A stretch of DNA of 64,000 bases from Amyelois transitella (taxonomy: Eukaryota > Arthropoda > Insecta > Lepidoptera > Pyralidae). How positions within the stretch are numbered: the first letter of the stretch is position 1; each line of letters begins with the position of its first letter. The translations under genes and the position numbers were made by a program. Of this stretch, positions 1 through 9,801 are shown in pieces. The notes below the pieces were generated by a model. The model ran no database searches. It was not told the origin of the DNA and saw only the letters and a program-made list of their open reading frames with translations. The stretch lies in assembly GCF_032362555.1 (NCBI RefSeq), contig NC_083512.1, forward strand, positions 8,854,001 through 8,918,000. The letters run 5' to 3'.

Positions 1-109
1 GTTATAAAGATATTAGAATATTCACACATCACAGTTTTTTTTCAGAAGTCACGAGTGACATGACAGTGTCTTTCTTTTTATTTCTTGCTTGTGCTATACA
101 ACCTTAATA
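1..109 (-). repeat. 3' LTR of the copia element, partial
   Basis: Matches 3854-3962 base for base as far as I can read. The adjoining minus-strand sequence GTGAGGGAAAG is a plausible polypurine tract. The stop codon of the pol frame (TAA, 106-104) lies inside the first bases of this LTR. Confidence 0.9.
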
Positions 110-638
110 CTTTCCCTCACTAGCTAGAAAAGTTTGTAGCCCCAAGTTGGCTCTTAACTTGATGAGCCTGGGCTTTGGAACAGCCTTCGTCAATAAATCA
201 GCTAATTGTTCAACTGAGCTTGTCTTCATAATATGAACCAGTCCCTCTTGCACTGTCTCTCTAACAAAAAAGTGTCTCAGTCGGATATGCTTGGTTCGCT
301 TATGAAATACGGGATTGTTTGCAAGCTGAATGGCTTCTTCATTGTCTACTTTTAATGTTGGTACATTTTCCAAGCATGTTAGTTGACTAAAAATTCTTTG
401 AAGCCAGACCAACTCTCGTGCTCCTTCACTTGCTGCAACAATCTCAGCTTCAGTCGTTGAAATCGCTACCGATGGTTGCCGTTGGCTTAACCACGAAACA
501 GCTCCTCCAGCAAAAAGACAAGCGACTCCTGTTGTTGAACGTCCAGTCATATCATCACCTCCGTGATCTGCATCACTATAACCTTCAACCAAGTTTCTAA
601 CAGAATTTGCTTCATATCTTAAGCCAAAGGATATTGTT
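104..638 (-). pseudogene. copia pol 3' fragment: RNase H domain
   Basis: This open frame carries the copia RNase H domain: YSDADHGGDD with the first catalytic aspartate, TTEAEIVAASEGARELVWL with the glutamate, then the RHFFVRE and EQLADLLTK blocks and a stop at 106-104. Upstream it stays open as ISFGLRYE to the junction at 638/639, where it abuts the LTR-derived insert. The domain looks intact. The preceding pol region was lost, so it is now a separate headless piece with no start codon of its own that suits it. Confidence 0.88.
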
Positions 639-687
639 TGATAAAGGCTGAGAATCGTTACCTGCAGTGGAATAGAAGCCCGCGTAG
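639..687 (-). repeat. 49-bp LTR (U5-end) fragment inside pol
   Basis: Positions 639-687 repeat 3743-3791, the last 49 bp of the LTR on the minus strand. One edge falls exactly at the LTR terminus (TTTATCA), the point next to the primer-binding site where minus-strand DNA synthesis begins. The fragment replaces the missing part of pol, between SLYGLKQA of the reverse transcriptase and SFGLRYE before RNase H. Confidence 0.92.
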
Positions 688-3600
688 TGCTTGCTTAAGT
701 CCGTATAGGCTTCTCTTTAATCGACAGACTTTTGATGTGCCATCGCTAAATCCATCAGGCTGACTCATGTAAATCTCTTCTTCGACCTTGCCATTTAGAA
801 ATGCAGTTGACACGTCAAATTGCATCAGATGTAGTTTTTCTTTGGCGCTGACACTTAACAAAGCTCTTATTGTAGCCATCCGGGCCACCGGACTATAGGT
901 CTGTTCATAGTCAATCCCTTTTCGTTGCTTGAACCCTTTTGCTACAAGTCTTGCCTTGTATTTGTCTATTGTGCCATCTGGTTGGCGTTTAATTGTAAAG
1001 ACCCATTTACATGGAAGCGCTCTTTTGTTTGGCGGCAAATCACACAACGTCCAAACTTCATTATCTTCAAGAGACTTAAGTTCACTAGCCATGGCCTTTT
1101 GCCATTCAGCTCTATCTTCTCTCTCAAGAGCTTCCTTATAGGTCTCAGGAAATCTCTCTACACCCACAAAACACACATAATCATCAAACTTCTTAGGACG
1201 CAGAATTGTTGATCTATCTCTCAGATTATAACGAGGCTCCACTTCTGTTTCAAGAGGCTCTACTATTTCCAACTGATTTTGATCAGCATCAACAAATACT
1301 TCTTCCTCGTGTAAGCTTTCCCTTGAATTATAATGTGGATTGTCAATCATCATAGGTGTTACTTCAGAGTTCTCTCTATCTTGAGTTCTTTGATCTTGGT
1401 CTTCTCTAGTTAGACTATTTTCTCCCTCTAGACCATGATCAAGACGATCTGCATTTTCAGGCAATTCTTGAATGTTTTCACAATAATCGTTGTTTGGCGC
1501 TCCCTCTGACGAAATAGGATTATTGATGATCGTCTTGAATTCAACATCAGATTCAAACGTTATGTCCCTCGACTTCAACGTCTTGACTCCATCCCAAACA
1601 CGATAGCCATCATCATTCTCGTAGCCGACTAAAATGCCTTTAATCGCTTTTTTCTCCATTTTCTTACGATTCTGTTTTGGAACATGTGCGTAACATGTAC
1701 TACCAATAATCTTAAGATGGGATATCTTAGGCTTTTTCCCAAACCACAGTTCATATGGTACCTTATCTGCCTCTCTTGTAGGCCCGGTCCTATTTAGAAC
1801 ATATGCAACTGTGTTAATTAATTCAGCCCATAGTACCTGTGGTAACTCTCCTCTTGCATGAATAATCGATCTAGCAGCCTCTACTAATGTCCGATTTTCT
1901 CTCTCACTACAGCCATTCTGCTCTGGCGTGTATGGCATTGTTAATCGCTGCTGAATACCATATCTCTGTAATATTTTACGAACGTTTTCATTATTGAATT
2001 CGCCACCATTGTCACTCAGAAGAGTTTTGACAGTATGCCCAGCATTCTTTACTTCTTGAAGCATTAAAAGGAGTTTATCTTTAACTTCCGATTTGTGTCT
2101 AATGAAGTAAACCATGCGATAACTCGAATAATCGTCCTTAAATAAAACGTAGTATTGATATTTCGAGATGCTTTTTGCGAAGGGACCACAAACGTCTGTG
2201 TGAATTAGCTCTCCAACTGCTTTAGCTCTTTCCCTTGTCCCAAACGGCTTTCGGTGAGACTTTCCATAAATACAACCTTCACACGTCATTTTATCTGGAC
2301 TAATTTGAATGCCTAACTCACGTTTTACCACGCGAATAACATGTCGTTTGTCCTGGTGCGCAAGTCGTTCATGATATAACTGTAGCAAATTAGAGCCTGT
2401 CACAGCGTTTATTTCTATAGCTGAATGCTTAGTCGGAACAATTGTCTTTATTTCCAACTTATAAAGTCCACCACAATGGGACCTGCTTCCAACAACTTTA
2501 GTCGTGCCGGCAATATCCAGCTTGCACTCTCTGGTTGTAGAAGTAAACACACTATTTTGCACCTTATCTTGTGCAGCCAATGGTGAAAACAGATTTTTCG
2601 TTAAGGATGGTACTAGCCACACGTTGTTCAAAGTTATTATTTCTTTCTGCCCATTGACATTTGATTCCACCTCTACAGAACCCGTTCCTAAAGCTGGTAT
2701 TGTAGTTCCATCTGCCGTATTGACAGTGTGATCTGAATCAAATTCATGAAAATCATTGAAGAAACTTTTCTTGACAGCAATGTGTACCGTCGCGCCGTTA
2801 TCAACGTACCAATTTTCTCTATCTTGCATCTGATTATTAGAGCAAGCATTTACCATTAACGAAATCTGTTGCACTTGCTTAGACTTTGAACTGGATGCTG
2901 ATGTGCCTGAAGTTGGTTTTGGTGGCCTCCCGTCCTTAATCCACTTCTTACACTTCCGAACTCTATGTCCTTTTCCCGAACAATAGTTACAGATCAGTTG
3001 TTCATCCACAGTCTTTTTTCCTTTACGTTCATTAGGTGTAATCACTAGCGTCTCTTGTTTTGAGTCTGACTCTTGACTACCTAACTCTCTTTCGAACGTA
3101 CACAGATGACTCGTCAAACTATCGATCGTTCTGTCTGACTGTTTGAGCATTAGCCAACTTGACTTAAAGTTAAAATATTTGTCATCAAGCGTATCTAAGA
3201 CTTTACATATGAGGAACATTTCAGGGAGTTTAGCGTCAGGGTCGATTTTTGAAATCTCTACCTTTAATTCTGTCCATAAATTCTTGAGATGTGACATATG
3301 TGTTGGAATGTCATCTTCTTTCTTATGCCGAAACCCAAAGAATTCTAAACATAAATTATACGCTCTGTCGTCTGTTTGTCCATCAAATAGTCTATGCAGC
3401 TCTTGCCAAACTTCATGTGCGGTTCTAAATCTCATAACTTTTTTGAGTGTATCCTCTGACATATTGGTTGTTAACATGAGTAGAGCACCACTCTCAGTCC
3501 GCCTATATTTAGCCATCGCAGAATTATAGGTGCTGATTTCGGCGTCACCTGCTCCATCATTAAGAATAGGTTTCATGAGCTTACCCTCTACTGCTTCTAA

Positions 3601-3705
3601 AGCACCTTCCGTGCCTTCAAGCATAATAGAAATTTTATATTTCCAGGTAGCCCAGTTTTCCTTTCCTGTTAACTTTCCAATTTCAATTTTTGTAGAAAAA
3701 TCCAT
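658..3705 (-). CDS. copia Gag-Pol polyprotein, truncated in reverse transcriptase
   Basis: The start chosen is the ATG at 3705-3703 (MDFSTKIEIG). The open frame continues upstream to 3798, but that part is LTR and leader. About 1015 residues. Domains in order: copia-type Gag (WATWKYKISIMLEG); a CCHC zinc knuckle (CNYCSGKGHRVRKC); aspartic protease with DNGA where the family usually has DSGA; the GAG-pre-integrase motif (LYHERLAH, CEGCIYGK); integrase core with the expected acidic residues in HTDVCGPF, LSDNGGEF and SERENRT; then reverse transcriptase from WVFTIKRQPDG through FDVSTAFLNG to SLYGLKQA. There the frame crosses into LTR sequence and stops after nine foreign residues. The polymerase active site is lost. 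No frameshift is seen before the junction, which suggests a fairly young copy. Confidence 0.9.
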   Translation of the reverse strand: MDFSTKIEIGKLTGKENWATWKYKISIMLEGTEGALEAVEGKLMKPILNDGAGDAEISTYNSAMAKYRRTESGALLMLTTNMSEDTLKKVMRFRTAHEVWQELHRLFDGQTDDRAYNLCLEFFGFRHKKEDDIPTHMSHLKNLWTELKVEISKIDPDAKLPEMFLICKVLDTLDDKYFNFKSSWLMLKQSDRTIDSLTSHLCTFERELGSQESDSKQETLVITPNERKGKKTVDEQLICNYCSGKGHRVRKCKKWIKDGRPPKPTSGTSASSSKSKQVQQISLMVNACSNNQMQDRENWYVDNGATVHIAVKKSFFNDFHEFDSDHTVNTADGTTIPALGTGSVEVESNVNGQKEIITLNNVWLVPSLTKNLFSPLAAQDKVQNSVFTSTTRECKLDIAGTTKVVGSRSHCGGLYKLEIKTIVPTKHSAIEINAVTGSNLLQLYHERLAHQDKRHVIRVVKRELGIQISPDKMTCEGCIYGKSHRKPFGTRERAKAVGELIHTDVCGPFAKSISKYQYYVLFKDDYSSYRMVYFIRHKSEVKDKLLLMLQEVKNAGHTVKTLLSDNGGEFNNENVRKILQRYGIQQRLTMPYTPEQNGCSERENRTLVEAARSIIHARGELPQVLWAELINTVAYVLNRTGPTREADKVPYELWFGKKPKISHLKIIGSTCYAHVPKQNRKKMEKKAIKGILVGYENDDGYRVWDGVKTLKSRDITFESDVEFKTIINNPISSEGAPNNDYCENIQELPENADRLDHGLEGENSLTREDQDQRTQDRENSEVTPMMIDNPHYNSRESLHEEEVFVDADQNQLEIVEPLETEVEPRYNLRDRSTILRPKKFDDYVCFVGVERFPETYKEALEREDRAEWQKAMASELKSLEDNEVWTLCDLPPNKRALPCKWVFTIKRQPDGTIDKYKARLVAKGFKQRKGIDYEQTYSPVARMATIRALLSVSAKEKLHLMQFDVSTAFLNGKVEEEIYMSQPDGFSDGTSKVCRLKRSLYGLKQALRGLLFHCR

Positions 3706-3742
3706 GATGCTTCGTTTCGATCTTCCAGTGGGGCACAGAACC

Positions 3743-3962
3743 TGATAAAGGCTGAGAATCGTTACCTGCAGTGGAATAGAAGCCCGCGTAGCACACAATA
3801 GATTTTATACTTTTATTTTAAATACACTACACATAATAGATATATTTTATTGAGTTATAAAGATATTAGAATATTCACACATCACAGTTTTTTTTCAGAA
3901 GTCACGAGTGACATGACAGTGTCTTTCTTTTTATTTCTTGCTTGTGCTATACAACCTTAATA
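3743..3962 (-). repeat. 5' LTR of the copia element (220 bp)
   Basis: Defined on the right by the end of identity with 1-109 and on the left by the TTTATCA terminus, after which the minus strand reads GGTTCTGTGCCCCACTGG. In copia the primer is an internal piece of initiator Met tRNA; this segment sits at the right place but I do not see a clean match. Transcription from this LTR would run left, away from RWDD1. Confidence 0.88.
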
Positions 3963-4265
3963 GTATTACCTTAAAGATAAAAGGCAGATACGACTCTTTC
4001 CTATAACATTCATAATCTTGCAACCTGTCCACTCAGCAATTTTATCCCACAACTAGGTACAAATTGCCCATTACCCACAAATGTGGCATTGTGGAGCACT
4101 TTGTTGTCACTCATTCTTACTGTCATTACGTGACAGCGAAAAAAGACATGCGGGCGGCCTATGTTTATTGTGGAATCAAAAAAACCGATGTATAATTTTA
4201 TGACAAAATCTACAATAATTGGTTTAAATTAGTTCATCTCTTTGCATTTTTCTTCTCTTTTAAAC
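3963..4265 (+). promoter_or_regulatory. RWDD1 upstream region, adjacent to the copia LTR
   Basis: About 300 bp separates the copia 5' LTR from the RWDD1 start codon, and the two transcription units point away from each other. No clear TATA box or other core element is visible. The region should hold the RWDD1 promoter and 5' UTR, but no start site can be placed by eye. Confidence 0.4.
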
Positions 4266-6428
4266 ATGGATTACAATTACGAACAAACCAGTGAAGTGGA
4301 AGCATTAGATTCTATATATTATGGAGATATGCAGAGTAAGTTCTACCGTTTTAATCTAATTATTAAAAATTAAAATCATAGATATTTATAAATTGAAATT
4401 ATAATGTTATAAAATTTCATAGTTTTAGAAACGGAGCCACTACACAAGTTCGGCATATCGATAAAGTCTGAGACTTTCGACGAGGGTGAAGGATTAGCAT
4501 GTCAGCTTGTTTTCACATACACACCAAAGTACCCTGACGAACTTCTACTTATAGAGATCGAGAACGAAGAGAACTTTGAAGATTTAGTCGATAAAAATGA
4601 ACTATTAGAACATTTAATTCAACAGGTATAAAGTACTATTGCATGTTGATCTTAATGTTAGACTTTTTGATTTTGACTCACATTCATATGAATGTATAAA
4701 ATTTTTTCATAGGGCAAAGAAAACCTGGGTATGGTTATGGTTTTTACCCTAGTGTCTGCAGGACAGGAGTGGCTCAATGAAAAGTGGGATCACATAAAGA
4801 AAGAACAAGAAGAAAAGGTTTTAGCGAAGCTTAAGGCTGATGAGGAAGCAGAACTGGTGAGTCTGTATTGTAACATTGTTAGACTGAGTATTAAACAGGG
4901 ATAATCTACCTGGGAAACAAGTGATTGACCAGGAATCCGCCTGTGTCAATTCAATACTAGTGATCAATTGTGGCTATTGGCTGTATATTCTCCATAAGAG
5001 GTAGAGAAATACATGTTTGTGTATTTAACCAACAAGACAATATGTCTTGTTCTTTAGGTTGTAATTTCATAATATAATATTTCTATTATATTTCTTCTAC
5101 AAAACTGTAAAGTAATAATTACTTGTGGGCTAATGTAAAACCTGATAAACATGAAGCTGAAGTTGAGCACACAAATGCTATGCATACAAATGCATATCTG
5201 AAAACAACAATGTTCAATCTGTGATTTTACAAGTGCAAAAATTAATTGTATTCTGTATCAAATATTCCTGAAAATTTTCTCTGTACTATGGTTACTGCGG
5301 ATCTCAAAATACCTAAGCCAACTATCTTAAAAAAGACTGAAAGGCTACAATCAGCTGTATCACTCAATGATGGAATCGAAATTCAAATAGTAACAGTAAA
5401 GTCCATCACCTACAAGAAGAATCCAAGGTTATTATCCATTCTCTTAGTTGCTTTTAACAACATCCATGGAATAGAAGAAGTCCTATTCTAAAGTGCCGGG
5501 AACAACATGGTATAGTGTGTAAAGGAACACTAAAGAAATAGGCAACTATTATAAATCTCAAAAAGAAAAACTAAAGTTAAATACTATAAGAGGTAAAAAA
5601 TTCTTGTGCTTTTTATTTAATTTTATAAATTAGAATTCTTTTACATATTAAAAATTATTTGCATGCTATAATAATAAATAATTAATGAAATGTTGCTTAA
5701 ACAGAAAAGATTTGAGGGCACCAGAGTTACAGTAGAGTCATTCCTGGCATGGAGAAAACAGTTTGAATTGGATATGAACATCCAAGCAAAGAGGGAGAAG
5801 GAAGCCAAAGACAAGAACAAGTTAACTGGCAAAGAGCTGTTCCTCCGAGATACCACTCTCAATGAGTCAGACTTGAAGTTCTTGGATGATGGTGAGTTTT
5901 TTGTTCTATTCATATTTACCTTTTAACTATGTTACAGATTGATTTCCATAACCCGTGCTGAGCCTGGCTCAATCAATCGAGCTTAATAAATGTTTAAATA
6001 CCAAAATCACAAACCTATATGTATAAGGAGCGGAATTACAATGTGTTAGCCTGTGAAAGCACAGGTTCAAATCCTACCTTAGCCATGAGAGATGGCTAAG
6101 GATACATATCCTTAGCCATCTCTTATGGTAAGACTCTTCTTATTCCTCCTGACGTTACTTCTCCTATCGGACTTCAACCTTTGCAGAGGAGCGTAACTCA
6201 TATTAGATCATGGTTACATATTCCGTTGCTTGGATGTGCAGCTTTCCTCACGATATTTTTCTTTATTGTAAGAGCATCAGTTAGCATTAAAACTTCTTGT
6301 TCATCATTAAACCAGGTGATGCAGTTAAGGTTGACGAGTCCCTATTCCAAGATCTGGACGACCTTGAGATTTCCGACGACGACGACGAAGACTATGTACC
6401 AGGCCGGAGCGGTAGTGAAAGCGATTAG
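4266..6428 (+). CDS. RWDD1: RWD domain-containing protein 1 (DRG family regulatory protein 2)
   Basis: Five coding exons: 4266-4335, 4423-4625, 4713-4856, 5705-5891, 6316-6428. All introns are GT-AG, phases join, and the product is 238 aa (the human protein is about 243). Exons 1-3 encode the RWD fold: an acidic N-terminus (SEVEALDSIYYGD), the YTPKYPDE loop typical of RWD domains, and the helix LLEHLIQQGKENLGM. A charged helix follows, then the conserved block GTRVTVESFLAWRKQFE with KLTGKELFLRD, characteristic of the family. The C-terminus is acidic and ends DYVPGRSGSESD. RWDD1 proteins bind and stabilise the GTPase DRG2 and act in the cytoplasm; that role is inferred from the family. The start has a good context (AAACATGG). 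The last two introns hold repeats but the exons are clean. Confidence 0.94.
5290..5511 (+). repeat. Family A dispersed repeat, degenerate copy in RWDD1 intron 3
   Basis: Recognisable landmarks in order: a GCGG...AAGCCAAC stretch, AAAGACTG, CAGCTGTAT, GGAATCGAAATTCAAATAG, ACATCCATGGAA and GTGCCGGGAACAAC. The same order recurs at 31871-32129, 36342-36608 and 62651-62846. It is a noncoding repeat of about 260 bp that I recognise as common in moth genomes; its class is not clear. Confidence 0.65.
6030..6215 (-). repeat. Family B SINE-like fragment plus a 58-bp hairpin in RWDD1 intron 4
   Basis: 6141-6215 matches the tail of the family B repeat (CAACCTTTGCAGAGGAGCGTAACTC compares with 32546-32572). 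Next to it, 6075-6132 forms an imperfect inverted repeat around ACAT whose arms share GAGATGGCTAAGGAT. Nothing coding is seen here. Confidence 0.55.
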
Positions 6429-6534
6429 CAAATAATTCCGTGCTCACCGTAGAGCACTTGTACATATATTATTTGAGTGATTATCGGACTTTGTGGCTTA
6501 AAGTTTACCATGTTTAATCTAAGTTATTCTTTCA

Positions 6535-6540
6535 AATAAA
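6535..6540 (+). terminator. RWDD1 polyadenylation signal
   Basis: AATAAA lies 107 bp past the RWDD1 stop codon, followed by a T-rich stretch. It is the first canonical signal downstream. Confidence 0.7.
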
Positions 6541-8255
6541 ATATTTTTCTTTGTATTCAGAGAATATTTTTATTTACATTTTGTCTCTATGATACGTATA
6601 TACAACTGACAAGTGAAATTAAAAAAAAGCAAACAACAAATGCCCATTGATCTTGAAATAGGAAAATAATTGTAAATTATTAAAATGTAATAAAACTCCT
6701 TTTTTTTTAATACAATGCGACTTGTTTAATTGTGAAAATTATTGTACTTTCATGAAATATCTATACATACCCATGTAGGTATTTAACCAGATAGACAATT
6801 TTTTTTAAAGTTGTATATATAAATTTCTCAGATCAATGGATGCATGAAAACACTTCAACATTAATAAAAAAAACAAAAATGAAACAATAACATCGAGCAA
6901 ACAAAACAAACTCACATGGATTATTTGTCTCTCACAGTTGTCTCATGAAAACCTCAATTCCTAAATAAATAAAGCAAAACTTTTTAAATGACTAATCTGC
7001 ATGGTGTTTCGTGTGAATTTCATATTATATATTCAAAATAAAATAGATCTAAGCTTCTTATAATACACCAACTTTTTCATAAGCCAACTGTAGATATTCA
7101 GTTAAAAACTAGGTCTAATTAAAATTAAATGTTACATACACAGTTTATGAGTATCACAAAATATTTACAATGTGCAGTCTTAACTCAATCGGTGGCAAAT
7201 AATTTCTTAACATTTTCGTAATAATTTCAACCACAGATATGTATGTTTCAATCAAATCAAATGTGCATAGAATGAACAAGTCAGCCTTTAATTGTAGGTA
7301 CATTATTCTGGGTCAATATGTATACATAAAAATAACATAATTATCAATTCTGATTATAGTAAATTTCTTTAAATATCCACAATGTTAAACTCCTGGTAAC
7401 ACTGAGTAATTAATTACAACAACAATTTGATTTTTAGAGTAACACACAATACAACAACAATAAGGATAATGAATGCGTGCCTAAACGCACAAAACCTTTG
7501 ATTCAATTTACTAATATCATTTTATTGTAGTATCAAATATAGTTAAAACAAAAATTGAATTTATGTACCTAGGCCAAACTTCATTAAAAAATAACAAATC
7601 TTATTAATCGTTATTAAGTTCGACAAACACTTAAATTAAAAACATAAATAATAAAACAATGAACATTATAAATACGAGTGTAAACATCAAGTGCACAACA
7701 TTGGTAAACCCATAATAAAAGTGTATAAAACAATTAATAAATATTACAGTAATTATGAGTTTTAAATTTAATGAGACTTATAATATTTAAGGGATTCTTT
7801 TACAGTTATAGGCCAAACATTAATTTAGCCAGTTCTTAGATATGTCACTTACCAAGCGAAAAGGTAAGAAGAGAAATTAATGTGGAGGGTAGTTTGTATA
7901 ATAATAATAATGTAGAAATAAAACTTTGACTGCTTGGTTGTCCAATAATGCATATATGTAAGTAAGTGCCATATCCCATTTAGTTAGGAATTTCTAAGGT
8001 ACCAATAGTATATCTGTAGGCCTACCGAGGTATAGGTATGACTGTAAGGCGCAAGCGCTAAGCAAACTCTCTCCCTTAAGTTATCATAACATATTCGTTA
8101 TGAATTATACAAAAGTAACTACTTTAAACGTTATGTCCAAATTAGAACGGTTATCTTCAGACATAAACTAAAATCTACAATTCCTCAAATATACAGAATG
8201 ATCCTTTATTTACCTAGTGCCTGCGCTTTAACAATTTGAATTAATGTATTATATC
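6541..8255. other. AT-rich intergenic DNA between convergent RWDD1 and TULP4
   Basis: No coding region, RNA gene or recognised repeat is visible. It could include a long TULP4 3' UTR, since AATAAA-like signals occur on the minus strand, but nothing fixes the end. Confidence 0.5.
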
Positions 8256-9023
8256 TGTCACCGGAAAATAGCAAGAATAACGATTCTTGATCAATTTTCT
8301 AGGTAGTTGACCAACTTTCGAAATATAACAAGGGTATTTGAAATGTATTATTTAACGCAATGAATATTAGCTAATTGGTCAACTTACGGTCCCTGGCAGC
8401 ATTTTAATAATTTACGATTTTGACACAAGTAAAATCATCCACAAATGGGCCAATCGTTGGTCAGTGTTCTATTTAACGGTGCATTATTACCCGTAACTTA
8501 GAACACTGTTCTCTGATTGGTCAACGGCATAGTTTTATAACTACGCCGTCAATTCTATGAATAAACACTCAGATATGTTACGTTAATAGAAATTTAATAT
8601 TGATACTTTGGAGATAGAGATTTGAAAGTAGTTAAATGTATATCAAACAGAGATATATTTAAAACATTAATAACCCTCAAACCACCATTCGAAACGGTCA
8701 AAACGAACAACTTTTCCTATGACACCAAAGCTGAAATCTTATTTTTTTCGACCTTTTTTATACAAATTTCCGGTTCGGGTATACACTTTTGTATGAAAAC
8801 TACAATTTCCGAGTTCTAAACATTGACAGTGTTAAAGCACGTGATTCGTTCAACCAATCAACGTAAGCCTCGCCCTTGTCGGATGTTTTAACGGCAAGAC
8901 AGTAAATTTATCAATTTACTAAAATACATACGTTAAATAATACATTTCAACTGCCGTTCATTATTTTCCGATATTAATTAACTACCTAGAAAATTGATCA
9001 AGTGTTGTTATTTTCCGGTGACA
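8256..9023. mobile_element. MITE, 768 bp, with long terminal inverted repeats
   Basis: The ends are inverted copies: TGTCACCGGAAAATA at 8256 and its complement ending at 9023. Similarity continues inward (CTTGATCAATTTTCTAGGTAGTT at the left, mirrored near 8983-9001) and on to a further shared block around TTGAAATGTATTATTTAACG, so the inverted arms total roughly 120-130 bp with some divergence. A 4-bp repeat, TATC, flanks both ends (8252-8255 and 9024-9027), consistent with a target duplication. No transposase frame is present. The superfamily is unknown to me. Confidence 0.82.
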
Positions 9024-9801
9024 TATCCATTCTCTACAAGAAAGTCACATTTTCGTAATTACAGTATCTATTTGTGAAAATATTTGACATTTGTACCTAA
9101 AATATTTTTGTGTTATTATATGATAAGACACGGCTTTGATGTCGAGATAAGGACTCTGTCGTAGACTTTTTCACACAACAAAGCGATTAAAATTCAATTT
9201 GGAGACTTAAGACTTCCGGTTTTCGGTCTACGACTCGCGGTACAAGGACTAAGAATTTGATACTTCATAAGCTACCTATCTAAGCTTGTGTAAAAAATAT
9301 TCTTGGATGGGTTTGCTCGCTGCCATGTTACTACGACGTATTTTCAGCAATGTATAATGACAGCAATTATTTGATGAAGCAAAAACAGCGGCGGCATAAA
9401 ATTTAGATAAATTGTAGGTAATTTGAGCATAAATGGGCAGGGCTCTTGCGCGACAAGATAGTTAATTAGAATTAACTACAGCTAAGCAAGTATTTAAATT
9501 AATTTTATTTTTGTTTCAGTGTTATATTTTCAGGATCTTTCCCTGAACTTCTTATTGGGATAACTATTATAAAATTTGGCTGGGAAAAACAAAAGTAAGA
9601 TCGCCGCCGCTCCCGCCCCTACCAGACTGTTCTTGTTGTTGTTGGCTCACTCCCGCCCTCTATTGGCTTGTTATTCAAGATCGCTGACAATGTATGCGTC
9701 TCATCTTCCCTCTTTCTCTATGGGGTAAATCAAAAAGTTAGAAAGAGAGAAGATAAGGCGTAAACGATCGTGAAAAAAGCCCTCTGTTGCGTTGTTGTTG
9801 T
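9024..9801 (-). other. TULP4 3' flank: probable 3' UTR with poly(A) signal and inverted repeat
   Basis: A minus-strand AATAAA (9509-9504) lies about 300 bp past the TULP4 stop. Between them an inverted repeat pairs 9693-9719 with 9740-9765 (GCGTCTCATCTTCCC against AGAAGATAAGGCGTA, with mismatches), which would form a stem in the transcript. Nothing coding is supported. Confidence 0.45.

Larger units (their letters stand above)
1..3962 (-). mobile_element. Ty1/copia LTR retrotransposon, internally deleted, left end cut by window
   Basis: A 109-bp stretch at 1-109 matches 3854-3962, so the element is bounded by LTRs and the left one runs off the window. Read on the minus strand the order is 5' LTR (3962 to 3743), Gag, zinc knuckle, protease, integrase, reverse transcriptase start, a gap filled by 49 bp of LTR, RNase H, 3' LTR. 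Integrase before reverse transcriptase is the copia order. The missing piece covers most of the reverse transcriptase, including its YVDD-type active site, so this copy cannot be autonomous. The LTR borders are unusual: the 3' end is a normal ...CA, but the 5' end directly after the purine tract reads TATTAAGG rather than TG. The target duplication cannot be checked because the left border is outside the window. Confidence 0.93.
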
